DNA from: Gemella morbillorum
GTDB taxonomy: Bacteria; Bacillota; Bacilli; Staphylococcales; Gemellaceae
DNA: 64,000 bases
NCBI RefSeq assembly: GCF_900476045.1
Contig: NZ_LS483440.1
Coordinates: 992,001-1,056,000 of the forward strand
Direction: 5' to 3'
Shown piece by piece: positions 1 to 9,642 of this stretch. A program made the translations under genes and the position numbers. Positions within the stretch are counted from its first letter, which is position 1. Every line of letters begins with the position of its first letter. Below the pieces are notes generated by a model, which saw only the letters and a list, made by a program, of their open reading frames with translations, was not told the DNA's origin and did not search any database.

Positions 1-2180
1 TATCCTCTTAGTTTTGCTTCATTGGTATTTGCATATAAATCTCGTATATCATCAAACACACCTGTATAAGTAGCTGGATTACTTCGTGGTGTTCTCCCAA
101 TAGGGCTTTGGTCTATATCTATAATTTTATCAATATTATCTTCTACACCTTTAACCGATTTTACATACTCCGTATCTATTTCTTCTTTATTTAATATATT
201 TTTCACAGAATTAAATAAAATTTCATTTATTAAGGTACTTTTCCCACTACCTGAAACGCCAGTTACTCCAACAAATTTACCTAATGGTAGTTTTACTGAT
301 ATATCTTTTAAATTATTCTTTTTAGCTTTGTTAATTGTAATAAACTCTCCATTCCCAGAACGACGCTCTTTGGGAACTTCTATTTTTTTTCGACCAGACA
401 AGTATGCTCCAGTTATGGAATTTTTATTTTCCATAATTTCTTTTGGTGTCCCAACCGCGACTACTTGTCCCCCATTTTCTCCAGCTTTAGGTCCTATATC
501 TACAATATAATCACAAGCAAGCATAGTATCTTCATCATGCTCTACTACTAGAACCGTATTTCCCAAATCACGCATTGATAACATTGTATTAATTAATTTT
601 TCATTATCACGCTGATGAAGACCTATTGAAGGTTCATCTAAAATGTACGTAACACCCATAAGTTTTGAACCTATTTGGGTTGCTAACCTTATCCTTTGTG
701 CTTCCCCTCCAGATAATGTTCCTGAGGCACGATTTAAAGTCAAATAGTCTAAACCAACATCATTTAAAAATTGCAATCTTGATTTAATCTCTTTTAAGAC
801 TAATCTTGCTATTGTATAATCTTTTTCGCTAAGTTTTATATTTTCAAAGAAGTCATAGCTATCTCTTATTGACATTTCACAAATTTCCGCAATATTTTTC
901 CCAGCAACATATACTGATAATATCTCTGGTTTTAACCTTTGCCCATGGCAGCTTTGACATTCATCTTCTTTTATATATTTCGCCATTGCTTCACGAGTTG
1001 CTTTTGTCATTCCGCTTTGATAGCGACGCAATATATTATTACATACACCTTCAAAATAGATTATTCGTGATCGTTTTACACCTTCATCATTTATATAAGT
1101 ATGCTCAATTTCTTCAACATCATTTCCATACAAGACTATATTTTGTTGTTCCTGTGTCAATTTTTTAAATGGAATATCCATTGGAATTCCAAAATGTTTA
1201 CATGCACATTTTACTAAACTTGGATAATACGTTGATGTTGCTGTATTATAAACTACTATTGCCCCATCATTTATTGACATATCTTTTAGAATAACCTTAT
1301 TAACATCTACTGTTTCATGCATTCCTAGCCCATCACAAGCTGGACATGCACCTTGGGGATTGTTAAATGAAAATATCCTTGGTTCTAAATCACCTAAAGT
1401 AAAATCACAGTATTTGCAACTATATTTAGTTGAATATAGGTGAGTCACTCCCTTACCAACATCATCAATTTCTACTAGATCATTATTAGAAAGATGTAAT
1501 GATGTTTCTAAAGAATCTGCTAGACGACCTTCTACTCCTTCTTTTATGACAATTCTGTCTATAATAACACTTATTGAATGTTTTTTATTTTTATCTAATT
1601 CAGGAATTTCATCTACTTCGTAATTTTCACCATCTATTTTAAAACGAATATACCCTTCTTTAGCTAATTTTTCTATTAATTTTTTATGGGTACCTTTTTT
1701 TTCTTTGATCATCGGCGCAACAATCTGAATTCGACTTCTCACAGGCGTTTCCATTATTGAATCGACAATCTGGCTTATCGAACTACTTTCAATCTTCACA
1801 TGATGATTTGGACAGTAAATTTCACCAATTCGTGCATAGAGAAGTCTTAAATAATCGTAAATTTCTGTTACCGTTGCTACTGTTGAACGAGGATTTTTTG
1901 ATGTTGTTTTTTGATTTATTGAAATAGCCGGAGATAACCCCTCTATCAAATCAACATCTGGCTTTTCTATATTTCCTAAAAATTGGCGAGCATAAGCGCT
2001 AAGACTTTCTACATAGCGACGTTGTCCTTCAGCATAAATAGTATCAAAAGCAAGCGAACTCTTTCCACTTCCACTTAGTCCTGTAATTACAACAAATTGA
2101 TCCCTAGGTATTTCTAAATCTATATTTTTTAAATTATTTTCCCTTGCTCCTTGTATAACGATTTTATTCTTTTTTTGCAT
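1..2180 (-). CDS. uvrA: UvrABC excision nuclease subunit A (3' end outside window)
   Basis: DNA-damage recognition ATPase of nucleotide excision repair; works with UvrB in the cytoplasm. About 726 residues are visible and the C-terminal part (roughly 200 residues of a usual ~940) lies beyond the left edge. Visible: first Walker A GLSGSGKSS at residues 34-42, a four-Cys zinc module (CxxC near 253-256 and CPAC near 277), the ABC signature SGGEAQR near 490, Walker B with DEPS, and a second Walker A GVSGSGKST near 640. The ATG at 2178-2180 is preceded by GAGGTG. It is transcribed alone from its own extended -10 promoter, and uvrB is not adjacent. Identification is very secure; only the end is missing. 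Confidence 0.97.
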   Translation of the reverse strand, partial: MQKKNKIVIQGARENNLKNIDLEIPRDQFVVITGLSGSGKSSLAFDTIYAEGQRRYVESLSAYARQFLGNIEKPDVDLIEGLSPAISINQKTTSKNPRSTVATVTEIYDYLRLLYARIGEIYCPNHHVKIESSSISQIVDSIMETPVRSRIQIVAPMIKEKKGTHKKLIEKLAKEGYIRFKIDGENYEVDEIPELDKNKKHSISVIIDRIVIKEGVEGRLADSLETSLHLSNNDLVEIDDVGKGVTHLYSTKYSCKYCDFTLGDLEPRIFSFNNPQGACPACDGLGMHETVDVNKVILKDMSINDGAIVVYNTATSTYYPSLVKCACKHFGIPMDIPFKKLTQEQQNIVLYGNDVEEIEHTYINDEGVKRSRIIYFEGVCNNILRRYQSGMTKATREAMAKYIKEDECQSCHGQRLKPEILSVYVAGKNIAEICEMSIRDSYDFFENIKLSEKDYTIARLVLKEIKSRLQFLNDVGLDYLTLNRASGTLSGGEAQRIRLATQIGSKLMGVTYILDEPSIGLHQRDNEKLINTMLSMRDLGNTVLVVEHDEDTMLACDYIVDIGPKAGENGGQVVAVGTPKEIMENKNSITGAYLSGRKKIEVPKERRSGNGEFITINKAKKNNLKDISVKLPLGKFVGVTGVSGSGKSTLINEILFNSVKNILNKEEIDTEYVKSVKGVEDNIDKIIDIDQSPIGRTPRSNPATYTGVFDDIRDLYANTNEAKLRG

Positions 2181-2261
2181 TTTTCACCTCATATAAACTT
2201 TGTGAAATTATTATTTTATATTTAATAACTTTTACTTTAAAACAAATTTTCTAACTCTATT

Positions 2262-2270
2262 ATTATATCA
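2262..2270 (-). promoter_or_regulatory. Extended -10 promoter of uvrA
   Basis: On the minus strand TG-A-TATAAT lies about 80 bp before the uvrA ATG. No good -35 is visible 17 bp further upstream, so this is an extended -10 candidate only. No LexA-like operator was recognised in the rest of the 210-bp gap. Confidence 0.45.
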
Positions 2271-2340
2271 TAAACAATATTTAAAATAATATTAAATTGT
2301 TTTTTCTTTATATATTTTAATCCCATTTTATTATTCTATA

Positions 2341-2385
2341 TTATTAAAAACAGCAAGATTTCGAGATAAGTCTCTTATCCTGCTG
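2341..2385 (-). terminator. Intrinsic terminator of the cyd operon
   Basis: An 8-bp stem (2351-2358 with 2378-2385; one pair is a G-U wobble that works only in the minus-strand RNA) encloses a small inner hairpin and is followed on the minus strand by TTTTTAATAA. It lies just after the cydC stop. Confidence 0.75.
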
Positions 2386-2392
2386 CTTTCTA

Positions 2393-4141
2393 TTATTCTA
2401 CATTATCCATATCATATAATTTACGATATTTTTCATTTGTTTGATATAATTCTTCGTGAGTTCCATTCATTTCTACTTTTCCATCTTTAATAAAAATTAT
2501 TCTATCCATGTATTTTATAGAATTTAAATGGTGCGTTATCCAAACTATTGTTTTATCTCTGTTAATCTCAAAAATTGTTTTTAGTAATTCATGTTCTGTT
2601 TTTGGATCAAGACCAACTGTTGGCTCGTCAAGAAGTAGAAGTTCATTATTTTGAATAAGAGTTCTTGCAAAAGCAATTCTCTGACGTTCTCCTCCTGAAA
2701 AACGACTACCTGTCTCAAAAACATTAGTATTTATTCCTTCTGGAAGTTCAGAAATTAATCTAGTAAGCTGAGATTTTTCTAAACTTTCTTCAATCTTGCT
2801 GTTAATCTCATCATCTGTTACTTCTTCTTTTTTATCTAGCAATGCCAACTTTAAATTTTCACGAATAGTCATATCAAAAAGATAAGGTTTTTGATTCAAT
2901 AATGAAATTTTCGTTCCTAACATTTTTTCTGTTGGAACTTTTCCTAAAACTGATATACTTCCTGTATAATCAGTATAAGTTCCCGTCAATAGCTTAACAA
3001 GTGTAGATTTCCCTACACCACTACGACCTAATATTGCAACTTTTTCTCCTTTTTTTATTGATAACGAAATATTGTCAAGAACATTCTTCCCATTTTCATA
3101 AGCAAATGTAACATTTTCTATATCAATAACATTTCCTTCTTTATTTTGTAGCACTTTATCAATATCTACATCATCTTGTTCATTAGCATAGAAGTCTTTA
3201 ACACGCCTAATCGAAACTTCATATCCTGGGATATGGGCTACAGATTCACTTGTCATAACAGAAACACTCATAACCGATAATGCCATCATACAAAACGATG
3301 CTATATATACATTTTCTATAGAATCATTTAGGGTCATATTCCAACAACTATAAATCATATAAAAAACTGTCAATCCTGCTATAAAGTTTACTAGGTTTTC
3401 TCTAAAATGCACAAAAATTTTAATCTTTGTTTCTTTTTTTAATAGTCTAGTTTCTTTTTCTTGATATTCATTCATAAAGTCATTCACTCTATTTGATGAA
3501 ATCCAATCGCTAATTCCGAAAATTGCACTTGTGAAATTTTTATAAAGATCATACTTTGCTTCTTTCATTACTTGAAAATTTCGACGTGTAAATGTAAGTG
3601 ATGCAAAAGGTACTATAAAAATTATAAATAATCCGAACAGAGTTGCTAGAATGGCATAACTCATATCATATCCAAACATTAATGTTACAAATATAACATA
3701 AAGAACTAATGACACTATACTAGGAAAAATTGTTTTCAAATAAATATTTTGTAAATGTTCAATATCTTCAGCTATTAATCCAAGTAAGTCTCCAGACTTA
3801 TATTCTTTTTTCAATTTCAATGCATGCGGTTCTAAAATTTTATAAACTCGACTACGCATTTTCTCTATAATCCCTAAGACCAAATTATGACTTGTTAAAC
3901 GTTGTAGATAAGCAAATGTAGATTGTGATAAAGAAAATGTTCTTGTTAATACGGTTGGGACTTGTAGCATAAGAATATTCCCTATTCTCAATGATGACTT
4001 ACTTATTAAAAAACCTGACACATACATAAGTGCCGCCCCACTAACTGTTGACAGTATACCTAGAATAACTACGAGGGCCATCATACTTTTATTTTTTTTG
4101 ATTTCTGTTCTAACAATAGAATTATTTCTCATTGTAGCCAC
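2393..4141 (-). CDS. cydC: Thiol reductant ABC exporter, CydC subunit
   Basis: Half of the CydDC heterodimeric ABC transporter, which in E. coli exports cysteine and glutathione and is needed to assemble cytochrome bd. 582 residues: an N-terminal membrane domain of about six helices (roughly 20-300), then an ATPase with Walker A GRSGVGKST near 370, signature SGGERQR near 485 and Walker B LLLLDEPT near 504. The C-terminal GTHEELY stretch resembles CydC more than CydD. It overlaps the end of cydD by 20 bp in another frame, implying translational coupling, and is the last gene of cydABDC. CydC/CydD naming differs between species, so the subunit label is less certain than the family. Confidence 0.88.
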   Translation of the reverse strand: MATMRNNSIVRTEIKKNKSMMALVVILGILSTVSGAALMYVSGFLISKSSLRIGNILMLQVPTVLTRTFSLSQSTFAYLQRLTSHNLVLGIIEKMRSRVYKILEPHALKLKKEYKSGDLLGLIAEDIEHLQNIYLKTIFPSIVSLVLYVIFVTLMFGYDMSYAILATLFGLFIIFIVPFASLTFTRRNFQVMKEAKYDLYKNFTSAIFGISDWISSNRVNDFMNEYQEKETRLLKKETKIKIFVHFRENLVNFIAGLTVFYMIYSCWNMTLNDSIENVYIASFCMMALSVMSVSVMTSESVAHIPGYEVSIRRVKDFYANEQDDVDIDKVLQNKEGNVIDIENVTFAYENGKNVLDNISLSIKKGEKVAILGRSGVGKSTLVKLLTGTYTDYTGSISVLGKVPTEKMLGTKISLLNQKPYLFDMTIRENLKLALLDKKEEVTDDEINSKIEESLEKSQLTRLISELPEGINTNVFETGSRFSGGERQRIAFARTLIQNNELLLLDEPTVGLDPKTEHELLKTIFEINRDKTIVWITHHLNSIKYMDRIIFIKDGKVEMNGTHEELYQTNEKYRKLYDMDNVE

Positions 4142-5837
4142 CCCCTACTAAATTATTCTTTAAACTAGCATATCGTAAACTTTGTTTAAAATCTACTATT
4201 CTTTCAAAATCTACTATCATACCTTTTTCTAAATTAACGATATAATCCATATTATTCAGCCAATGTAGTCTATGTGTAGCAATAATTACTGTACGATTTT
4301 CAAATAACTGTAATAACTTTTCTTTAATTTCAAATTCCGTTTCAATATCCAAGTGACTTGTAGGCTCATCTAATATAATAATTTCTCTATTACTTATCAA
4401 AGCGCGTGCTATTGCAATTCGTTGTGCCTGTCCTCCACTAAGTTCATTACCTGCCTCACCAATAAGGGTATCATATCCATTTGGTAAATCCTCTATGAAT
4501 GTATCTAATCCAACAAGTCTACATACTTCCTTCAATTTTTCTTCACTAACTATATCCTTCTCATAAAATAAGATATTATTCTTTATAGTATCCGGGAATA
4601 TATAAGGAAACTGTGAAATATATGAAATTTTAGAAGTCCATGAATTTGAATTTAATGAAACAACTTCATTGTTAATAAATATTTCTCCTGAACTCTGCTT
4701 ATTAAAACCTGATAATATTGAAATTAACGAAGTTTTTCCACTTCCACTTGGGCCAACTAAGGCTATTTTACTTCCTTTTTGTATATCTAGATTGATATCT
4801 TTTAAAATTTCTTTATCATCTTTTATAAGTGAAATTTCTTTAAGGAAAATACTATCTACATTAGTTATAACCTTTTCCTCATTAGTTATATTATTATTTT
4901 TTTTAATCATATGCTCTATATCTTCGTAAGCTATCTGCCCATCCAAAGTTGCATGATAATCTGTTGCAGCTTGTTTCATCGGCAAGAAAAACTCTGGTGA
5001 AATTAATAGAACAGTTAATGATGGTAATAGACTTGTTTCTCCATCAAGTAACAATATCCCCAATCTTACAGCTAAAAGAGCTATTGCTATTGTAGTTAAA
5101 AAATCTAACGCAAAACTATTTAGAAAGGCAAAAGTTAAAGTCTTCATAGTACTTTTTCGGTATTCAGAATTTTTCTTTTCCATAATTGGCAAGTAATTTT
5201 TACTTATTCCTAAAAACTTAAGCGTTTCTATACCACGCACTGTATCAATAAAGTTATTTGATAATGCACGATATTTTTTATATTGTCTATTTGCCATATC
5301 TCGTGCGTTTATCCCTAATAAAATCATAAAGGCAACTATTACTGGAATAACAGAAATTATAACTAATGCTGATACATAGTCAGTATAAAAAATAAAAATT
5401 ACTACTAACGTTGGAATTACTCCACCACGGATTTTCTTTGAAACATTAAGTTCAAAATACTGTTTAACCTTCCCAATTCCATCAATTGACAGGGTTACTA
5501 ACTTCCCAGAACCTTCACGAGTTGTAAAATCTGGCCCTAGATTAAAATAACTCGTTAACAGTCTTTTACGTAAATCTTTTTCAAATTTCAATGCATCTTT
5601 TTCTGTAAAATATTGTTGTAAATGTAAAAACACAACTCTTAATGTATATCCTATTAAAAAAAGAACACTATCCCTTGCTACATTATCAAAATTTTTATAG
5701 AATAAGCCAACTATTGCTTTACCCAAAAAAGCAGCCTGTATAATAATACAAGCTGCTTCAAATATTGATAATAGTAATAAAGTTAATGTTAAACTTTTTT
5801 TAACAGGAAGTTTTATTTTTTCTTCCTTCTTTTTCAT
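4122..5837 (-). CDS. cydD: Thiol reductant ABC exporter, CydD subunit
   Basis: Partner half-transporter of CydC in the inner-membrane CydDC exporter. 571 residues: transmembrane domain over about 15-310, Walker A GPSGSGKTS near 365, signature SGGQAQRIAIARAL near 469 (E. coli CydD has the comparable GQAQRVAVARAL), and Walker B IIILDEPT. It starts four bases after the cydB stop and overlaps cydC, so the four cyd genes form one transcription unit. In Bacillus subtilis the gene in this position is called cydC; I follow the E. coli-type naming by motif. Confidence 0.87.
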   Translation of the reverse strand: MKKKEEKIKLPVKKSLTLTLLLLSIFEAACIIIQAAFLGKAIVGLFYKNFDNVARDSVLFLIGYTLRVVFLHLQQYFTEKDALKFEKDLRKRLLTSYFNLGPDFTTREGSGKLVTLSIDGIGKVKQYFELNVSKKIRGGVIPTLVVIFIFYTDYVSALVIISVIPVIVAFMILLGINARDMANRQYKKYRALSNNFIDTVRGIETLKFLGISKNYLPIMEKKNSEYRKSTMKTLTFAFLNSFALDFLTTIAIALLAVRLGILLLDGETSLLPSLTVLLISPEFFLPMKQAATDYHATLDGQIAYEDIEHMIKKNNNITNEEKVITNVDSIFLKEISLIKDDKEILKDINLDIQKGSKIALVGPSGSGKTSLISILSGFNKQSSGEIFINNEVVSLNSNSWTSKISYISQFPYIFPDTIKNNILFYEKDIVSEEKLKEVCRLVGLDTFIEDLPNGYDTLIGEAGNELSGGQAQRIAIARALISNREIIILDEPTSHLDIETEFEIKEKLLQLFENRTVIIATHRLHWLNNMDYIVNLEKGMIVDFERIVDFKQSLRYASLKNNLVGGGYNEK

Positions 5838-5840
5838 TAA

Positions 5841-6869
5841 CTAGTACTCCAATTCATCTTCTTTTGATAGTCGTTTTCTAAAGATAGAATAAGACCAAAC
5901 TTGGTAACCTAACACAAATGGCAATAAGAATAATGCAACTATTGTCATAAGTCTTAGTGTGTAAATTCCGCTCGCAGCATCATATATAAATAGTGATTGG
6001 CTAAGATCATTACTGTTTATAATAGCACGTGGGAACATACCTGCAAAGACACTTAGAGTTAAAAATGCTAGAGTCCCTGAAGTACTCAAGAAAGCACCTA
6101 GGTCGCGACCTTTGAAATTCAAGACAAATGATAATACAAATAGTGCTACTGCTATTAACGCAAGAACTAGTCCTACATAATAGTTCGTAGTGAATATATC
6201 TGTTTTAAATAATGCCCAAATTGCAAAAACTAATGTTACTACTGCCGCAAATGGGAATAATAATGCAGATGTTGCACGAGCAGCGTTTCTTAATTCACCT
6301 GTTGTTTTTAGTGCTAAGAATTGCGCTCCATGAACTAGCATTAGAAGTAACATCATCACTCCTCCAAGAATTGTAAATGGAGATAATAGTCCTAAGAAAC
6401 CATCAACTAGATTTTTCTTTTCGTCAAGGTTAACCCCCGTCATAAAGTTTGCTACAGCTACTCCCCATAATACTGGAGGTAATAAACTACCAACAAACAT
6501 TGCTATATCGAATGATTTAATCCAAGTTCTATTATTACCCAATTTACCTCTAAATTCAAATGATACGCCTCGTAGAATTAATGCTACTAGCATTAAAACG
6601 AAAGCAATGTAGTATCCACTGAATAATTTACCATACCAGATAGGAAACGCTGCGAACATTGCTCCACCACCTGTTAATAACCAAACTTCGTTAGCATCCC
6701 AGAAAGGACCAATTGTATTGAAGTAAACTCGTTTATCTTCATCAGTCTTACCTAATACTTGAGCAAGAACTCCAACACCGAAGTCATATCCTTCTAATAC
6801 GAAGAATCCTGTGAATAAGACTGTAATAAGTAAGAACCATATATTTGGTAAAGCTACTGACCAATCCAT
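5841..6869 (-). CDS. cydB: Cytochrome bd ubiquinol/menaquinol oxidase subunit II
   Basis: Structural subunit of the terminal oxidase that reduces oxygen to water with quinol; integral membrane protein with about eight to nine helices. 342 residues, normal for the family. The N-terminal GYDFGVG motif after the first helix and the WLLTGGGAMFAAFP segment are typical of CydB. It begins one base after the cydA stop region, with its AAGGAGG inside the end of cydA, so the two subunits are co-translated. The strain can presumably respire at low oxygen. Confidence 0.96.
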   Translation of the reverse strand: MDWSVALPNIWFLLITVLFTGFFVLEGYDFGVGVLAQVLGKTDEDKRVYFNTIGPFWDANEVWLLTGGGAMFAAFPIWYGKLFSGYYIAFVLMLVALILRGVSFEFRGKLGNNRTWIKSFDIAMFVGSLLPPVLWGVAVANFMTGVNLDEKKNLVDGFLGLLSPFTILGGVMMLLLMLVHGAQFLALKTTGELRNAARATSALLFPFAAVVTLVFAIWALFKTDIFTTNYYVGLVLALIAVALFVLSFVLNFKGRDLGAFLSTSGTLAFLTLSVFAGMFPRAIINSNDLSQSLFIYDAASGIYTLRLMTIVALFLLPFVLGYQVWSYSIFRKRLSKEDELEY

Positions 6870-6870
6870 A

Positions 6871-8253
6871 CTATGCTACCTCCTTCACAGTTGTTTCTTT
6901 TTTATTCATCATATATCTAAATGCGATAAACTGTACAATACCTAAAATTGTATATAGAGCACAAAATACTAATAGTGAGAATAATACTGAACTTGCTGAG
7001 TTAGGTGAAACTCCAGCATCAGTAGTCATAACTCCAAAGATTAAAAACGGTTGACGTCCCATCTCTGCCATTACCCAACCACATGCAGTAGCAACCTCTG
7101 CCACTAATAGCATCCATGGCATAAGTTTTAGGAACCAACGTTTTTTAGTTTCAATTCGCTTAAATGAGAAAATTGTTCCAAGCAATGCTGCAAAGAATAA
7201 AATAAATGCTGAACCAGACATAACCCTGAATGAATAATAAATTGTTGGGACATGTGGGGTATAATCAATGTGCTTCCCAAATACTGGATAATACTTCTCA
7301 TCCATTTCTTTTTGGAGTGTTTTCATTCCCTTCAAACTACCTTCAAACTTATCATATGCTAAGAAACTTAACATGCTAGGAACTTCAATATAATGCTCTG
7401 CTTTTTGTTGTTTTTGATCAATTTTTGCTAATACAGAAAATGGTGCCGAATTGCCTGTGTCTTCATACAACGCCTCAGCTGCAGCAACCTTCATCGGATA
7501 CTCTCTTACTAAATACTGCATTTGTGAATGTCCTGTCCACAGTAAACCAGTAGATCCAATTAGCGCACCAATAATTGACACTTTAAATGCTTTTCTAAAT
7601 ATTGCAACTTCATGTTTACGTAACATTTTCCAAGCTGCAATACCTGCAATAGTAAATGATCCTACTGTTAATGCCATAGTTAATACGTGAGGGAATTGAT
7701 TCCATAAATATGGATTCTTTACAATTGCCAAGAAGTCAATCATTTCTGCTTTTTTACCAATAACATTATTTTCAACATACTTAACTCCTACTGGATGTTG
7801 CATGAATGAGTTTGCTGATAAAATCCAAAATGCTGACATAACTGTACCGATACCTACTAACCAAATACACATTGCATGTAATTTTTTATTAATTTTCTCC
7901 CAAGAGAAAATCCAAATACCGATAAACGTAGATTCAAGATAGAATGCAAGTAATGCCTCTATCGCTAGTGATGGTCCAAAAACATCCCCTACGAATGAAG
8001 AATATTCTGACCAGTTCATACCAAATTGGAACTCCTGCAAGATACCTGTAACAACTCCAACCGCAAAGTTAATTAAGAATAGATGTCCAAAGAATTTAGT
8101 AATTCGTTTGTAATGTTCATCTCCAGTTTTAACATAAATACTTTCAAATATCGCAATTAAGAATACCATTCCTATTGTTATTGGAACAAAGAAGAAATGG
8201 AATATTGTTGTTGCAGCGAATTGTATCCTTGCAAGTAATAATGGATCCAACAT
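6871..8253 (-). CDS. cydA: Cytochrome bd quinol oxidase subunit I
   Basis: Quinol-oxidising, heme-carrying subunit of cytochrome bd in the plasma membrane. 460 residues, i.e. the short Q-loop form common in Gram-positives. His19 (in TTIFHFFFVP) matches the heme b595 ligand, a His in FPHVLTMA matches the heme b558 ligand, and FYLEST carries a conserved acidic residue. The usual GRQPW motif reads GRQPF (Phe near 403). First gene of cydABDC; its ATG follows AAAGGAGG at a good distance, and a strong promoter lies at 8309-8337. Confidence 0.97.
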   Translation of the reverse strand: MLDPLLLARIQFAATTIFHFFFVPITIGMVFLIAIFESIYVKTGDEHYKRITKFFGHLFLINFAVGVVTGILQEFQFGMNWSEYSSFVGDVFGPSLAIEALLAFYLESTFIGIWIFSWEKINKKLHAMCIWLVGIGTVMSAFWILSANSFMQHPVGVKYVENNVIGKKAEMIDFLAIVKNPYLWNQFPHVLTMALTVGSFTIAGIAAWKMLRKHEVAIFRKAFKVSIIGALIGSTGLLWTGHSQMQYLVREYPMKVAAAEALYEDTGNSAPFSVLAKIDQKQQKAEHYIEVPSMLSFLAYDKFEGSLKGMKTLQKEMDEKYYPVFGKHIDYTPHVPTIYYSFRVMSGSAFILFFAALLGTIFSFKRIETKKRWFLKLMPWMLLVAEVATACGWVMAEMGRQPFLIFGVMTTDAGVSPNSASSVLFSLLVFCALYTILGIVQFIAFRYMMNKKETTVKEVA

Positions 8254-8308
8254 AGATATACCTCCTTTATGATTTTAAATTATATTTAAAGTAAATATTA
8301 CATTAATT

Positions 8309-8337
8309 ATTGTATACTATAGTTATGTTTATGGCAA
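8309..8337 (-). promoter_or_regulatory. Promoter of cydABDC
   Basis: Minus-strand TTGCCA, 17 bp, TACAAT; each hexamer differs from consensus at one base. It begins right next to the terminator hairpin of the upstream operon and gives a leader of about 50 nt before cydA. Confidence 0.75.
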
Positions 8338-8385
8338 AAGAAAAATGTTAAACTATAGCAGTTTTACTATATTTTAACATTTTTT
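8338..8385 (-). terminator. Terminator after the DUF1634 gene
   Basis: Perfect 12-bp inverted repeat (8341-8352 with 8373-8384, core AAATGTTAAA / TTTAACATTT) with a 20-nt loop. On the minus strand it ends in TTTTTCTTTTG, so it ends the tlyA-to-DUF1634 run just before the cyd promoter. Confidence 0.75.
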
Positions 8386-8397
8386 CTTCACATTTTG

Positions 8398-8411
8398 TTC
8401 ACATTTGTGAA
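8398..8411. promoter_or_regulatory. Dyad TTCACATTTGTGAA upstream of cyd promoter
   Basis: Inverted repeat with perfect 6-bp arms TTCACA/TGTGAA, 61 bp upstream of the cydA -35. It could be an operator for a redox regulator, but it does not match the Rex consensus (TTGTGAA...TTCACAA) in orientation, so the regulator is unknown. Confidence 0.3.
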
Positions 8412-8425
8412 AATTTCTTCTATTT

Positions 8426-8779
8426 CTAGTTATGTTTAACTCCCAAAGTTAGACTTATTATCAATATGACTAATACTATTAAACAAATTCTTACAAAATT
8501 ATAATCTTTTTCTTGGAGATAAACAAAAAGCAATCCCAAGATTCTAAAAATAGGTGTTAATATCAATATAAAAATTCCAAATATTAAATATGCATAATAA
8601 TCAAACTCTACTAATCCATTAAACATCTGATTAAAACTATAACGCTCTAATATAAGAGAACTTTCTACTCCTTTTACTAATCCTAAAAATATCCCTATTA
8701 AGATTAGTGCTGAGCTAATATAAACTCCACATCTTAAAATATTTGAAATAACGACATTTATATCTTTTTTCTCTTTCAT
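8426..8779 (-). CDS. DUF1634 family membrane protein
   Basis: 117-residue protein with three predicted membrane helices (about 15-37, 55-80 and 95-114) and a charged N-terminus. The pattern, including ILRCGVYISSALILIG near the start, fits DUF1634, a family usually encoded directly after TSUP permeases, as here (one base between the two genes). A role as accessory subunit of the adjacent permease is inferred from that pairing; no biochemical function is known to me. It is the last gene before the terminator at 8338-8385. Confidence 0.8.
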   Translation of the reverse strand: MKEKKDINVVISNILRCGVYISSALILIGIFLGLVKGVESSLILERYSFNQMFNGLVEFDYYAYLIFGIFILILTPIFRILGLLFVYLQEKDYNFVRICLIVLVILIISLTLGVKHN

Positions 8780-8780
8780 T

Positions 8781-9626
8781 TTACAGCACCCCCATACCTT
8801 TTAAAAACATATTTATTATAGTAAATAAAAGTATCGGTAAGAATATATATCTAATATATTTTGCATCCAATCTTTGCATTACTTTAGCACCTGTTCTCGA
8901 TCCAATAAGTGTACCTAATGCAATAGGAGCTGCTATAGCGGGATTTATTGTCCCATTGAAAAAATATATTAATGCACTGGCAGTTGCTGTTACCCCCATC
9001 ATAAAATTACTTGTTGCAGTACTTACTTTTATAGGTAACTTCATATAATTATCCAACGCAACTACTTTGAACGCTCCGCTTCCTATTCCTAACAACCCAC
9101 TAGCAAAACCTGCCCCAAACATTACAAGTGACCCTTGGGGTACATTTGTTACATTATAAGCTAAAGTTTTTCCAGTTGCTTTGTCATAATAACTTGAATT
9201 TAACTTATACTTTTCTGCATATTTATCATTCTCAACTTTTTCTTCAACTCTTTTCTTTGTAATCAAACCCGTTTTCTTTAACATTCCATAAAACGCGTTT
9301 AAGAGTATTAATGAGAAAAATATATACAATAATTTAGATGAGAATATTCCAGCCATTAATGCTCCTATCACACCACCTGCTGTTGTAAATATTTCTAATA
9401 ACATACCTACTCTCATATTGCTAACATGGTCTTTTACAAAAGCAATAGCAGAACCACTACTAGTCGCAATTACCGCTACTATACTTGCTCCTATAGCATA
9501 TTTTATATCTATTCCAAAAAGTATAGTCAATGCTGGAGTTACTATAAGCCCTCCGCCTAAACCGACTAGAGAACCTAGAAATCCTGCACAAATGGCTATT
9601 ACTATAAACTGAATTACTTCTATCAT
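8781..9626 (-). CDS. TSUP (TauE/SafE) family permease
   Basis: Predicted anion or sulfur-compound exporter of the sulfite exporter TauE/SafE family; inner membrane. 281 residues with the two-repeat family layout: GSLVGLGGGLIVTPAL near residue 20 and the second-repeat GFASGLLGIGSGAFKV near 175, eight or so helices in all, and a hydrophilic loop near 115-155. The substrate cannot be read from sequence. The RBS is weak and overlaps the end of thiN, consistent with read-through from the rsgA-rpe-thiN genes upstream; the DUF1634 gene follows directly. Confidence 0.87.
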   Translation of the reverse strand: MIEVIQFIVIAICAGFLGSLVGLGGGLIVTPALTILFGIDIKYAIGASIVAVIATSSGSAIAFVKDHVSNMRVGMLLEIFTTAGGVIGALMAGIFSSKLLYIFFSLILLNAFYGMLKKTGLITKKRVEEKVENDKYAEKYKLNSSYYDKATGKTLAYNVTNVPQGSLVMFGAGFASGLLGIGSGAFKVVALDNYMKLPIKVSTATSNFMMGVTATASALIYFFNGTINPAIAAPIALGTLIGSRTGAKVMQRLDAKYIRYIFLPILLFTIINMFLKGMGVL

Positions 9627-9642
9627 AATTAAATTCTTCTTT

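Noticed and set aside
869-1168. 99-codon plus-strand reading frame opposite uvrA
   Set aside because: It runs antisense to the intact uvrA frame, has no RBS and encodes a His/Phe/Leu-rich sequence typical of a shadow frame.
8398-8411. Rex (NADH-sensing) operator for cydABDC
   Set aside because: The dyad TTCACA..TGTGAA has the half-sites in the reverse order from the Rex consensus; kept only as an unnamed dyad.
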